The notes under the pieces are model-generated. The model saw only the letters and a program-made list of their open reading frames with translations. It made no database searches and was not told where the DNA came from. The translations under genes and the position numbers were made by a program. A stretch of 64,000 nucleotides of DNA from Saturnia japonica (lineage: Eukaryota; Arthropoda; Insecta; Lepidoptera; Saturniidae), in the NCBI GenBank assembly GCA_033032175.1, contig CM065321.1, positions 8,020,501-8,084,500 on the forward strand, written 5' to 3'. Of this stretch, positions 1 to 11,479 are shown piece by piece (the first letter of the stretch is position 1; every line of letters starts with the position of its first letter).

Positions 1-46
1 AGAATTGAGGACCTCCTCCTTTTTTGAATCCGTTTAATAAATAACG
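1..46 (-). repeat. Family M repeat terminus (fragment, cut by window edge)
   Basis: The first bases read as the reverse complement of a repeat end whose forward form is TAATCGACTTCAAAAAAG. The same end occurs in forward orientation at 7493. I recall this as a very common lepidopteran interspersed repeat; only the terminus is inside the window. Confidence 0.6.
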
Positions 47-59
47 GTGACTACCGAGA

Positions 60-213
60 CCTAAGTAATTCTTCGCCGGTCATCTCTTTCATGCCGGCCT
101 GTAAGCCTCTCAGCAGCTGGATATAGCCTGACTGATTCTGAAACGCGACTAACCCAAAAAGAGTCACTATAAACAGTTTATTGGTGTATGGTGGTTGCGA
201 TCCAGTATTCACT
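60..213 (+). repeat. Family K interspersed repeat, copy 1
   Basis: This block shares its layout with 44470-44740: a stretch around ATGCCGGCCTGTAAGCCTCT, then AAACGCGACTAAC, then GTGTATGGTGGTTGCGATCC. The second copy has the same three blocks in the same order with substitutions. The last motif also occurs inside family L elements, so K and L may be related. No coding potential is seen. Confidence 0.5.
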
Positions 214-712
214 TGTCGTGTCGTAACAACTTTTGTTCAAAATTCATTTTAATTCAATTAACATGGCTATTACTTGAAAACTGACGGCAATTCCATTGAC
301 AAACATTCATAAAATTTCCATTCGTTTAACTGTTGATGTAAAAAAGCTCAAAACTTACTATTCATGTTTAAAACTCGTAGCTTCAATACTTTTAGATGCC
401 TGTTGACGAGTCAGTCAACCCTGACTTTTATATATGTACCTAATAATCTGTACAAATAAAATGATTGAGGTTTGCCGTTGCGCGCGCAATACGCAAAAAA
501 TACTGTATAGATTTTGATTACTTTTTACTCCTTTGATAATTGGTCCTTATCAAAAAAAAAAAAATATCACGATATTTTCATAAACACGAGTATAGCTGCG
601 GGAACAAATATTAATAATATAAATATACACTGTGCGCAGGGAACAGCCTATCAAGTTCACTGGATAAGGCGTTAAGGTTGAACTTCCTAAGGAAGGAGTT
701 TTCTAAATTTAT
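214..712. other. Unassigned AT-rich sequence
   Basis: No gene or recognised repeat is seen. It holds a perfect 12-bp palindrome, TTGCGCGCGCAA, at 478-489 and an A-run near 548-560. Confidence 0.5.
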
Positions 713-1331
713 CTATCTATACTTTGATTTATATAATAAAGCGAAACAGTTTTTTTTTTGTTTTTAACGATAATCTCTGGAACTACCTGTCGGATTCAAA
801 AAAATATTTTTGTATATAATAGCCAGATTGACGAGTAATAGTATAGGCTATCTAACATTAGGCTACAACTTTCAGCTAGCCTTAAATATTGATTTTTGTT
901 AAGCAAGTCGGAAGTGGAAGCCTTCCCTAACTGCTTTATCCGCATGCGCTGACGTAATGGTTAATGATACCTAAATACAATATTCTACAATAATGTTATC
1001 TCTTAGTATATTTAAAAAAAATCTGCAATACATACGCCACAATAAGGTATTTTGCGATTTTTTTTTGTTCAAGATTAAAAATTGATTTTGGAGCATTATT
1101 TTTAGGCATTGCATATTAATCATTTCGAACAAAAGTTACTTCATCATAAATACAGTTTTATGAAGTTAAACTTTGCTCTTTGCAAATAACATGTTACTTA
1201 GACACATAGTTTAGGAGATAATGAAAAATTAAAATGATAAGGAACAATTATAATAGGCAACACGGGTGTGTTGGTGGCTCGGTGATTGTCTGATAAAATT
1301 AACACGGGTGAAACTGTGCGACACAGCTAGT
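713..1331 (-). mobile_element. Family E short interspersed element, near full length
   Basis: Read on the minus strand this begins ACTAGCTGTGTCGCACAGTT, continues with a CACCCGTGTTAATTTTAT block, and ends about 600 bp later in a T/A-rich tail. The same order of blocks is found at 37461-38046 (minus) and 24188-24838 (plus), which defines the element as about 580-650 bp. No open reading frame is present, so it is non-autonomous. The CTAGCTG head is the common lepidopteran type. Family name is not assigned. Confidence 0.75.
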
Positions 1332-1370
1332 TAATTATTGTGATGAAAATTGTTAATATAATATACAAAT

Positions 1371-1634
1371 ACTAGCTTTGCCGCACGGTTTCATCCGTCT
1401 TAAATTTATTCAAGCAACTCTCCACTGCACCGCCGCCCGCGCGGCTCCGCCAACGCACTCCTGTAGCCCGACGTTGTTCTCACTACCCCGTACTTGCCTA
1501 CAGCTTGCGAGATTGCTTCACGTTTATGTTAGCCTAAAGTTATATAGTCTATAACCATCCTCAATAAATATACTATTTATAGTCCCAGAGACTAGACAGA
1601 GACAAACAAACAAACAATCTCTTGAACTATAATT
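1371..1634 (+). mobile_element. Family E-type element, head-to-head with the previous copy
   Basis: The head ACTAGCTTTGCCGCACGGTT starts 39 bp from the head of the inverted copy at 713-1331. The interior differs: a GC-rich stretch near 1425-1450 is followed by the motif CAAACAAACAAACAATCTC that often precedes the tail in this group. The end point is approximate. Confidence 0.6.
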
Positions 1635-2788
1635 TTCCTTTAGATTTCATTAACTAGGTACCAAAATATAATAACTATCAGAAATGGTTTTATTAAGTCA
1701 ATACTGTATATTTACACGTCGACTTTGATTATTAACTTTGTGTTTTATATACTTAATATCGCGTATACTTGTGCTTTGCTCGTAATTTTCGGAATATATT
1801 GACTTTGAATGTTCACGACAGCGACTTCGACTTCTAGTATGGCTTACCTAGGGTTACCAACTACAAAAATTTCTTATAAAGTGTACGTTAGCTTTTTTTA
1901 AAAAGTGAGTTATAATGTTGTTCCTTATTTCCATTAAAACTATTTTACTTGTCATTATTTTACAATTGAAAACTTGTAATAACATTAAGACATATTTATA
2001 AAAGTACGTTAGATAGTTATCACAAAAATTTAAGAATAACAGCGGATAACAACGCTGAAAAATAAAATAACGGTCAATAAAATTTTGTAATCCTGATAAG
2101 CACAAAAAAAAAACACTATTATAACAGTAAATACGTTTATAATATAATAAGTACTTCAAAAAACGTTTATTGCGGCTATAAAATGTAAAATATTATTATT
2201 TACCAAAATAACTACGAATAACTTTACTATAAAGTACAAGGGGCAACCCTAAACTTTTGAATTAAGTCTTAGTAATCGGATGTTAATACCCAAGTATGTA
2301 TATTATATATAGTATACACATATATATTGCTACGGTCTCTCCAAGAAATCTTAGCACCCAACTCAATGATTTCATTCGATTATATTTAGGTTATTTAATA
2401 TTAATTTCGTCGTAAATATTAAACTAACCAGCAATCGGTAGTATAATTGTGTCAAATTGAGCCAGTGCTAATGTTACGAAAACAAAGTACAACGAGAGAT
2501 TTTGATTATAAAAAAGGGCTGCTCTGTTAGAAAAGTGGTGATACATATCAGTTTTTTTTGTTTAGTGGTATATTTCAATATTCGTCAATCCAAAAAATAC
2601 GATCATAATTAATTAATAGTTTAGTGTTTTTCACTGAATTTTTTTTCCTATGCCGTATAAAAATTGAATATATTTAAAACATAGAGGAAGTGAACGTACA
2701 AAATGACATACACGGACAAAAGGACACAGGCATCATATCTCAAATTTTGCCGCTTCTAGCCCGTCACGCGCCTTAGACAACTATAATA
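1635..2788. other. Unassigned AT-rich sequence
   Basis: Nothing recognisable. A TA-rich stretch lies near 2297-2330. An open frame of 101 codons on the minus strand (1854-2159) has the composition expected of chance translation of AT-rich DNA. Confidence 0.5.
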
Positions 2789-2882
2789 TCACGTGACTGA
2801 CTCTACCGGCTCATACCAAACTGTCAAAACGTGAACTCGGGTCTGTCTTTCCTTCGGGTGTCATGGCCGTCGACATACATTG
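2789..2882 (+). promoter_or_regulatory. Candidate promoter and first coding exon
   Basis: A perfect palindromic E-box, TCACGTGAC, lies at 2789-2797. About 50 bp further on is a pyrimidine-rich tract (GTCTGTCTTTCCTTC, near 2841-2855) of the kind seen at starts of growth-related genes. An ATG at 2863 in fair context (GTGTCATGG) opens six codons, MAVDIH, plus two bases, and is then followed at 2883 by GTAAGT, a consensus 5' splice site. Unspliced, the frame stops one codon later. No TATA box is seen. The downstream exon is not identified in the window, so the product is unknown and the whole reading may be chance. Confidence 0.4.
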
Positions 2883-3317
2883 GTAAGTTACGAGTTTTTT
2901 ATTTATTGCAGAGAGTTTTTTGTACATATTAATATAATATTTTTGATTGTGTTCACACTGGTTGCGGTGTTTAAGTTTTTCGCATTGGACCCACGCTTCT
3001 TGCTCGAACGTTCCTAAACGAACAAAGCGATTCGTTTGCAGGCTTCGCCTTTAATTCTATAACTTTTGTCATGTATGTAATTTAGTCACTACGTGATATG
3101 CCATTTTGTCCTTATGCTATGGACAAAATGGATTTTCATTGACCTCATTTAAACAACAAAAAATAATCTACTTCATTTATCTTTAAAATATATGTAGCGA
3201 CATCTACATAGCGACACATAGCGACATCTATTGAGCCACATACGACGCATCCTACATCGCGCTATAGAAATTAACTCTTCAATTGAGTATAGATACAAGA
3301 ACCCGACTACAACCGTT
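2883..3317. other. Possible intron start, otherwise unassigned
   Basis: T-rich sequence follows the candidate splice donor. A small tandem of TAGCGACA lies around 3195-3229 (three copies). No acceptor plus coding exon could be recognised. Confidence 0.35.
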
Positions 3318-3450
3318 GGGCAGCTGCCCGCCAGACATAACACCCGTCTGGTCGGAGGATCCTCCCTTTGCAATGGTTCTTCCACATATATAATAAAACC
3401 AAACCAGTATTCTTTGGTTTTATATCTAAATAAAACCAAAGAATACCGGT
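3318..3450. repeat. Cluster of palindromes ending in a 21-bp hairpin
   Basis: Four inverted repeats lie within 133 bp. GGGCAGCTGCCC is at 3318-3329, CCAGAC/GTCTGG at 3331-3351, and GGAGGATCCTCC at 3354-3365. The hairpin has arms 3403-3423 and 3430-3450 around a 6-nt loop, with one mismatch in 21. The first and third are perfect palindromes. Overlapping open frames here on both strands are side effects of the symmetry. It may be the end of a DNA transposon or a structured RNA; I could not assign it. Confidence 0.7.
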
Positions 3451-4214
3451 GTACAATATGAATGTGCTGTGATTTACTAATAAAGAGTTACGACCCAAAA
3501 ACAAAACTGTATGTCATTAGGTATTTCCCCTATAATTTTGTGTTCACCCACAATTCTGAAAAAATGTAATGAATAGAATATTTTTCTAATTATTCTTGTA
3601 ATTATCAAACACATCACTAAAAAGATGGCAGCTCTCTTGTTAAATAAAACTGTCCAGGAAGTTTTTGTGATAACTTAAAATGCATGTTCCTAGTTATTAT
3701 TTACAATCCACCTCATTTCTGCACAATAATCAAACTACATCACATAAAATGTTGCTAAAATTACATAACATGAGCAAAATAACAAAAAGGAAACGAGATC
3801 CCATTGAAACAAAATTTTTATATTATATGAAAATTAGATACAGATTGAACATAAAGTTGTGTAATCTATGCGAGTAGTCACTTTGTGCCAGTCGCATATC
3901 GTATAGAACGTACGAGTACCTATAAACAACATGTGGCATGCCGCTGACGGCCACACGTACACATTCGAGAGCGTTTAGCAAATTCCTAATTCGAAATTGT
4001 TTTCTTTGACGTCGACAGGCTACGGTTGAATTTCACTTCTATTTCATACATGATATATTTTTGAGTGACACCGAATTATTTACAAAGAACACTTTTGATC
4101 TTCACCCAGATTTTTTTTCCCATCCATTTACGATATCTGCTACCGTATATATCTTATTTTAATAATATACAATATCATCTACGTAATTCGGCATTTCACT
4201 AAAGGGACTTGTCC
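3451..4214. other. Unassigned AT-rich sequence
   Basis: No gene or repeat recognised. The 65-codon frame at 3680-3877 is lysine- and asparagine-rich, as expected by chance in AT-rich DNA. Confidence 0.45.
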
Positions 4215-4705
4215 ATTTATCTGACATACTTACTAAGAAATAATTTTAAACAAGCAATGTCTCTATACATTTTGCCTTTCTCTGAACATCTTGAGACGTC
4301 ACGAGCCCATTTTTTCTTTCACTTGCTGAATGTATGCCCTTCTTGGTCTTCCTCTCTTCATATTCCCTTAAATTTTTCTTTCTATTATTGTTTTTAATAG
4401 ATCACCGTGTCGCATCAAATGCCCCAACAATTATTCCCTACTATTTTTAATGTTTTTAATAATTTTCATCTCTCTTTTACTATGTTTAAAACCTTTTAAC
4501 TCGTTTTCCTTTCCGTCCATCTAATTTTATTCTCTCCGTGCTCCTCCAGCACCACATTGCGAATGCTTCTAATCTTTCCCTATCACTCTTTGTTATTATC
4601 CAGGTTTCACATCCATATAAAGCTGCATCCGTACATATATTTAAACAATTTCATATATTTTTCGCTTTTGTTTTCTTTACTAGGGGAATATCGATCCAAT
4701 GTCCG
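4215..4705 (-). pseudogene. RTE-like LINE, C-terminal part of reverse transcriptase ORF (decayed)
   Basis: The minus strand encodes, in shifting frames, blocks that I recognise as the C-terminal region of RTE-like LINE proteins. Near 4600-4640 it reads ALYGCETWIITKSDRERL, followed by EAFAMWCWR. Around 4400-4430 it reads GHLMRHGDLLKTIIERKI, and near 4320 KRGRPRRAYIQQVKEKMG. In the family, the YGCETW block follows the catalytic palm domain, and the GRPR block lies near the C-terminus. Between blocks there are frameshifts and in-frame stops, and the catalytic motif is absent, so this is a dead 5'-truncated insertion. The plus-strand frames at 4209-4742 are its antisense shadows. Confidence 0.8.
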
Positions 4706-5439
4706 CAAGTTCAAGCCTAGAAATGTAACTAACGTATTTTAACGATACGTGTACAAGCGTTACTTACTCATTTGAACTTATTTAACAACACCATCGACGG
4801 ACGAACAAGGAAATCGTCGCAAAGAACCTGAACGCCTTGAGAGTTGTCATCAATAGAAAATAAAATGCAGAGCTGCAAATTTATCACAATTTCAAATCTC
4901 CAATACTTCGTGGACTGGCGTAGTAATTAAGCCATTGCTTTCTCTAGAGAAGAGACTTTTGTCTGGCTGTAAAAAATTTACAGACCGGTATTAAAATAGA
5001 GGTAAGGAGTAGTCGCAAGTTAGAAATGTAAAAAATAATAAAAAAATGAAAATAAAATTAAGGTGCTTTTATTTTCTTATAAAATATGCTAAATAGGTAC
5101 TTATTACGAATAACCTGCATATTGCTACGTTGAGCTTAAGACATTTTAGCATTCAGCATTGAAACGTGACGTGTTTTCAATCTAATGGTCCATAAATTAC
5201 AGTAATATAATGTTTTAAACCAGTCTTAAATCAAATTCTTACGCGTATAGCGGTGTTTTTCAATTCAATATGGACTTTACTTATGATTGTTGTTCATGAG
5301 AAACATCATATTATGCACCTAATCCGGTATAGGAATTAATAAAATATACTTAAAGCCTTGCCATAAAAGATAATTTGGGCAAAAATAAAAGTTAAAATAT
5401 ATTACAATAGATGGCTCTTGCTCCAAAAAAGACATACCA
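4706..5439. other. Unassigned AT-rich sequence
   Basis: No gene, RNA or repeat recognised. Confidence 0.4.
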
Positions 5440-5715
5440 TGATGGATCACAAGGCTCGTTGCTACAATATTTTTTAAATTCTTTCTAAGTGTAGAGTTTG
5501 GCTACAACGTCACCTGACGTTAAGCGTCGATGTGAGCCAAGATGGTAACACGTTAAGACTAGTTTAGGAAGTGGGTTTCAAATGCAGCTGCCGGAATACA
5601 TCTATAAATACTTGACTATAGAATTGTCAGCTTTAACCAGTGCTAAGATAGCAGTTAACCAGATAGGCATTAGAAAATAGCCGACTACCATACTATGGTC
5701 TCATCGCGATGTATT
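5440..5715 (+). repeat. Family N interspersed repeat fragment
   Basis: The stretch around 5510-5720 contains CACCTGACGTTAAGCGTCGA, then GAGCCAAGATGG and CCGACTACCATAC. This block order resembles a repeat I recall from several lepidopteran genomes. There is no second copy in the window, so the call rests on memory only. Confidence 0.35.
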
Positions 5716-7234
5716 CCTTCACCGAAAGCTCAGGTTCATTATAGAGATTCGGACACAAATCGATTAGAACTTTCTAGTACAGATAGACAGTAGAGATTCT
5801 AATACACAAATACACAATGTTTTTCGATTATAAAAAATGGTAATTTACTTCATTTGAAAATATATGTTCAATTTAGTAGAGTTAAAAATAACTATTTTCC
5901 TAAATGCCAAAAGGGACGTCATCAAGGCCAGACAATTAGTAGCCATGAACCATAACTATGACGGTACAGTTATTACAGGCATAATATGTTTTACCCACCC
6001 ACAAACCAAAACTTAATTAAATCTCAAAAATCGTCAATAGCGATCATTATGGTCAAAAACGGCCTAAAAATAAGAAGACCAGAGGTAGAAATATATCCAT
6101 GTTTGATGGTATCTTCAAATATAGTATATTCTAACAACAACTGCAACATATTAGATAAGTTTTATTAACAGTGGCTATCGTCAAACCTATTTACAATTTT
6201 ACAGCAGTGTAATTATGTTCTATGTAATTTGATATTTACTGGCAGACATCAAAACGAGAGTCATAAAATAACTTACTATTTATGTTGGGCTTTACAAAAT
6301 AAAAAAATTGTGGTCGCAATCCAATCAGTATAAATTAATACTATAACCCCGCAGATAGTTTAGAGGGATAATATTTCATTAAAACATTATTAATCTTGTA
6401 AGCATTACTTTGAAATTCTTCCGTATAACCTGACATATTAATTATAAAAACAAAATTGTTCTATGTACAATTCCTAGAGCATTTAAATTCATAAATTATG
6501 TAAATACCAGCGCGCATAGAGTCGTGAAGGATTGCTAAATAAGGCTTTCACTTTTTTGTAATAGCAAATCGGTAAAACGTACCTATATAATATTAAGTAC
6601 TGAAACAACGTCGGCTTTATTCTTATACTAATGTAATTATTTTTTAGTTTGCGCTGTTACCACAGCATAATAATTACTATATCAATATTATATACATTTC
6701 TACAATTTAGACGTGTTTTGATACCAGCTTTAATCCAATTTTTATATTTATTATTTAATGATATTTAAACCAATTTCATTATATTTTAGTTGTTGTCCTT
6801 GAATCCTGAATAAAATTTTACCTTACTTATTATAATATATTTTTAATAGCCTTTTTTATATATTAAACATTATTAATAGGATTAGAAATCCTTTGAATTA
6901 CAAAACGAGAATTTAATGTTATTTTGCAATCTTATTATAGCAGTTTCAAAATTAGTGAATATTAGGCCCACTCGATCGTACTGTAAAAGTTTATTTATTG
7001 TTTTTTATTTCAATAAAAACGTGAATACTCCTTACATAGTTTATAAAATGTGTTTAAATGAAATTTAGATTGTTTAATTTATAAGATACACTTCGTTTAA
7101 TTGATATCTTACTTGATGAATGATTATATTCATACGTTACTAAAATTTAATGCCAAATACGATACAAACTTTTTCACTCACTAATAATGTCACAAAAAAT
7201 TTCCAAATGCACCTATTAAAAAAATATTTACGAT
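5716..7234. other. Unassigned, very AT-rich sequence
   Basis: No gene seen. A short motif at about 6308-6330, TTGTGGTCGCAATCCAATCA, matches the core shared by families K and L and may be a relic of one. Confidence 0.45.
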
Positions 7235-7432
7235 ACAAGCGCGGGATGGCGGGACGCGAGAACGCTAGGCGCAAACGAGGTGCGGCGGGCTCTATACGCG
7301 GACTGGAGTGGCCGCATTTGAGCTTGACGCTGTGGCAGCGTACATGCGCACTTGGCCTCAGTCCCTTTAAGACCATTGTAGAATCCGCTTGTAAACGCTA
7401 CTCTCCCGCATTACTTCCAGATAAAGCCCTTT
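7235..7432. other. GC-rich island, possible promoter or 5' exon
   Basis: About 200 bp with many CpG dinucleotides stand out from the AT-rich surroundings. Both strands are open through it (7150-7434 plus, 7140-7376 minus), which simply reflects few A/T stop codons. A partial NRF1-like motif, ATGCGCA, is present near 7344. Neither translation resembles a family I know. It could be an unmethylated promoter, a noncoding first exon or a repeat fragment. Confidence 0.35.
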
Positions 7433-7492
7433 AGAATACGGTTTGATAATTTTTAGATTTTCTTATTAATGTTTGCGGAGCCGTTTATATTT

Positions 7493-7715
7493 GATTTTTT
7501 AATCGACTTCAAAAAAGAAGGAGGCACTCAATTCGAATGTATACATGTATATACATATAGACGTATTGTTTAGGAACCGATTAGAGATTATTCATTTTCG
7601 TTAGAAAGGGAATATTTCAAGGGTGGTCCCATTTTAATTTCTTGGCATTAGACCATTAACTTCGAAGATATACCAGGGAACTCCTAAAAATCATTGATGT
7701 TGGATTTATTTTTGC
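7493..7715 (+). repeat. Family M interspersed repeat
   Basis: It begins TTTTTAATCGACTTC, then AAAAAAGAAGGAGGC, followed by CAATTCGAATGTAT, and later has GTGGTCCCATTTTAATTTC and GGGAACTCCTAAAAAT. I recall this layout as one of the most abundant lepidopteran repeats. The first 46 bases of the window are the same terminus in reverse. Confidence 0.65.
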
Positions 7716-9395
7716 TAAAAAGTATTTTATGATCTATCTACTATAACTCCTTTCTTTTCAAAATTGTTATAATATTTTTAAATAATATTATAATATAACA
7801 TACAAGTCAGTTCAAGAGATTCAAACATACTTCATTAGCTTAAATCAATTTCATAGCTCGATATTATTAACCAAGGTCATAACAACTATGAATAAGGATT
7901 TTAAAATAAAATAAAAACAAGTGACTAATATAATATGTAACTTTACACCTTTTAGTAAAATACTATTAATTACAGCATACTCTGTATAAGAGAATGGTAA
8001 TGTAGGTAGTATATTTCATTAATTTGGTTCTGAAGTTGAAAAATCAATTATAAAAATTAATTGAGCAAATTTAAAAGCAAAAAATCGTTAATATGATACC
8101 AAGACAATTTAATACCTTAAATTTATATGAAAGATTTCAGCTCAGCGAACCTCAAAGACTTGTTTTATATAGATACGTATAATATTTAGGAAAATTTCAC
8201 AAAGGGTTTATCGTTAATTAGTAACTTAATATTACCGATTAGATAGGCAGCTTTTGAAAATAATAATACTGTTATTTATCATTAAATAATATTTTAAGCG
8301 TTGGAAATAGTACATTGTGTCTCGAGGGCGGTAAATAAAGGAATTACGAAGGAGAGTCTATTACAAGCCCGAAGTCGGAGACAGGGATTTTGATGAGTCA
8401 ATGTTCGTAACTTACGCACCGTCCGTGTAATATACAATGTTTTTAATCACGTTTGTGAGTAAATAAACTTATGTAAAAATTGTAAGTTAACTTATTTATT
8501 GAAATTTATAGTGACTGTACAATTATTAATGGATATTAAATAATTACTACACAATAGGTACTAGTCAACTCAGTAATTATAAAATTTGCGAAGAGCGAGT
8601 TTTTTATGCGGTTGGCGGGCTAGTGTTCCATAGATAATACAAATATGTTGCGTTCAGAAAATTAAAAGGCACAAAGACACATACAGCCAAATGGATTGTT
8701 GGTGAATATTTGGCTTCGTTATTCGATTAAAAAATGTTTAATTATATTTTGCGGGGTAGGTAGTTCACCATATTAGATTGCGGTTTTTTAAAAAGGAGAG
8801 ATTCGGATTGTATTTTTTGTTGATAATGCTATGTGTATCGACATAATGCAAATATGATGGAAGTGCTCAACTACAAGGAAAGAAAGTGGCGGAATCAGTT
8901 GAGCTCTAGGACAGAAAACATGTACAGTTACTTGGCTGGTAAGTAGATCACGCAGGCGGCAGATCAGTGTACGGCTCTTCTGGCGGTTCTTCAATTACTT
9001 TGTACAAAATAAATACATGTGAAACTTGAACTTAATAACCCGGAAGCGCGGCAATCCATTGATTAGTGTGTCGTATAGACGACGGCGTTTATAACTGTTT
9101 TCAAGCGACTGTTTGCGGTGGCGTTTTAGCGAAGTGTGCATGTAGGTAAAAAGGAGGGAATAGTGCATTGTTGTCTATACAGATAACAGACAATGTCCAC
9201 AGAAGGTGAATATAATATCCACCAATTGTAAAAGCCATTAAACCCTCGGGCTTTAGCGCAAAAAAAGGCCTCGGGTTTTATTTTGGGGGGTGACACCCAA
9301 GATAGCCTGCATATTAGGACACTATTTACGTGCAAGTGTGATGAAAATAATATTGAATGTATACATTAAATCATGAAATACAAGATATAACATTT
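7716..9395. other. Unassigned sequence
   Basis: AT-rich to about 8570, then closer to average. No gene is recognised. A direct repeat of CCTCGGG followed by a T-rich stretch is seen near 9244 and 9271. Frames at 8788-8994 and 9126-9335 (minus) show no known domain. Confidence 0.4.
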
Positions 9396-9770
9396 TCGGG
9401 GTTCCGTACCTCATAATGAAAAAAAACAAAAGAACTGAACCCTTTGTTGTCCGTCTGTTTGTCTGCCCGTGTGTCAAGTTACTTTTTCTTGAAAACAATT
9501 TGAAGTATAAAGTTCAAATTAATCTATATCTACTTCAAATAAAACAGTAAATGGTCGAAATCTGTAATCTATCATAAAGATATTTGAAACAATACTGCGA
9601 GGTTTAGAATCATGGACAGAAATCATTTACACAGTTTTTGAAATTTTTGTCTGTCTGTCTATCTGCCTGTTAATTTATACGCCAATCACGCAGAAACTAT
9701 TACAAATAATTTTATATGGTTATAGTTTTAATGATTATAGTCTGTAGGCACATTTAGGATGTATTTTTAC
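9396..9770 (+). repeat. Family H interspersed repeat, 5' part
   Basis: It opens with CGGGGTTCCGTACCTC, followed by an A-rich stretch and then GTCCGTCTGTTTGTCTGCC. A second GTCTGTCTGTCTATCTGCC lies near 9653. The copy at 57870-59215 has the same TTGTCCGTCTGTCTGTC block. I recall this repeat as widespread in Lepidoptera. The 3' end is not obvious here. Confidence 0.55.
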
Positions 9771-10664
9771 ATTTATGGACATTTTTATGACTTATAAGTT
9801 GTAGGTATCTCTGTTTTCTAAAAATACTGAGTTTGTGACTGATTTGGTTTTCCATGTTTCCAAACTGTACTGACCGCTAATGATATTGGATAAATAAATA
9901 TACAGCTAACATCTCTATCATATCGTATTACCTCATATGCGTGGTAATTGTGTACTTATTAATTTATTTTTATGTTTCGAACATATAACTATTAAAAATT
10001 TCTGATGGGTATAGAAATAGGACAGGTAATGCGACAAAAAGATTGTATCTTGTTTGATTTAAAAGGTTCCCAACTCCGACACAATAATATAAACACGTAA
10101 CTCACACAATTACAAAATAATGATCTTTATATTTAAATCTTACGTCGGTGTTGATGTATATAGTATAGCCTTTATAGTAATTCCAAGGAGACCGGTAGAA
10201 TAATGTTGTGTGCCGTAAATAGATTAATGCGTTCCACCCTCGTGGCAGCTTGAGTTAATACTTTAATGAAAATACTGGGCAATACCTACCTTTATTTTAT
10301 TGCCTGTAGATGCTACCATATATATCTATCAGGTTGTATTGCTATCAACCTTCGGGTCAATAAATGTAAAAAATAGTTTAGTCAAGACACCCCTAAGTGC
10401 AGTGAAATGAAACGAAACAATCAATTACGATTTTATTGGAATTGCAACTATTTTACTGATACATCAACGAAAATATTCTAACCTATGAACAGACATACAA
10501 AATGATAAAAAAACATTAACTGATAACAAGAATAGCCGGTATAAAGTTTATATAAGTAGAAGGTAATCTCTAGACTTTAACTACTGATGTAGATCCGATT
10601 CTGAGAATTCTTACGATAATAAGAAGCCACTTTGTCCCTGAGTGCTTTAGGTTATTTTTATCTT
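9771..10664. other. Unassigned AT-rich sequence
   Basis: No gene or clear repeat recognised. Confidence 0.4.
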
Positions 10665-10836
10665 ATTATATTTATTAAAGGAGCAATTCTTGTGTATATA
10701 AATGTAATTGGTTTCTCGGACACAGCTCCAATGATTTCGATGAAACTTTGCATTTAGATAATGTTTTACATTCTAAGTTCACCTAGATAGATGTTTTTTT
10801 GTATAAAAGAAAAGCTCGGTCGCCCAGATATTTCTT
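10665..10836 (+). repeat. Family G interspersed repeat, copy 1
   Basis: The blocks CACAGCTCCAATGATTTCGA, ACTTTGCATTTAGATAATG and AAAGCTCGGTCGCCCAGATA occur in order. The copy at 58528-58660 has the same order (GCTCCAACAATTTAGATG, TTTGTATTTAGATAGTG, GAGCAAAGCTCAGAT). The GCAAAGCTC end is a motif I recall from lepidopteran repeats. Confidence 0.6.
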
Positions 10837-11384
10837 ATTAAATGTGGCGTTTTAATTAACGCGAATAAATTCGTAAACGTTTGCTACTATTAAGTAAATT
10901 CAATAAAGGTTTGTTTAATATAAAAATTAATTGAATCTCTATATAATTTAATTAACAAATTTTCTTCGTTCTGTCTGTGACCACTACTGTTTTTGGATTA
11001 GGTTATGCTTACTATCAAATAAAATACAGTCACTTTTCTGTACTCGTAAAAAAGCAAATTAAGCAGTCATTAATATTCCTTCTTATATTTAACTCATTAA
11101 AGAAATCTTAATATTTAACCACATTTAATAGGAACCATTTCAAAATCTAAATTGGCAGACCTATTTGTTTAAGTTCAAGTAAAAGTTCCTTGAGTAAAGT
11201 GAAAGTTAGTATTTTCGAAAACATTTCTTACAAAATTTGAACAAATGACACCATTCTAGCTAACTACTATAAACGACAGTGACTTTTATATTTGTACCAA
11301 GCTTTATGACCATAATAAAGTGGTTAAGTGACGTCTTCGAGTAAAAAGTATAAAACCTAAACATATTGTTTTATGTGCATTGAC

Positions 11385-11417
11385 TATTCATAATTATAAA
11401 CATTATAGTTATGAATA
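11385..11417. repeat. Compact 15-bp hairpin
   Basis: Arms TATTCATAATTATAA (11385-11399) and TTATAGTTATGAATA (11403-11417) pair with one mismatch around a 3-nt loop. A third TATTCATAA follows at 11422. It lies in an otherwise unassigned AT-rich stretch (10837-11479). Confidence 0.6.
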
Positions 11418-11479
11418 TCACTATTCATAAAAATGAGATAGGCACGGAGAAATTTCTATGGCGGTTTCTCTTTACTTGG

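Noticed and set aside
1854..2159. 101-codon minus-strand open frame
   Set aside because: Composition rich in F, Y, L, N and I, as expected for random translation of AT-rich DNA. No conserved motif.
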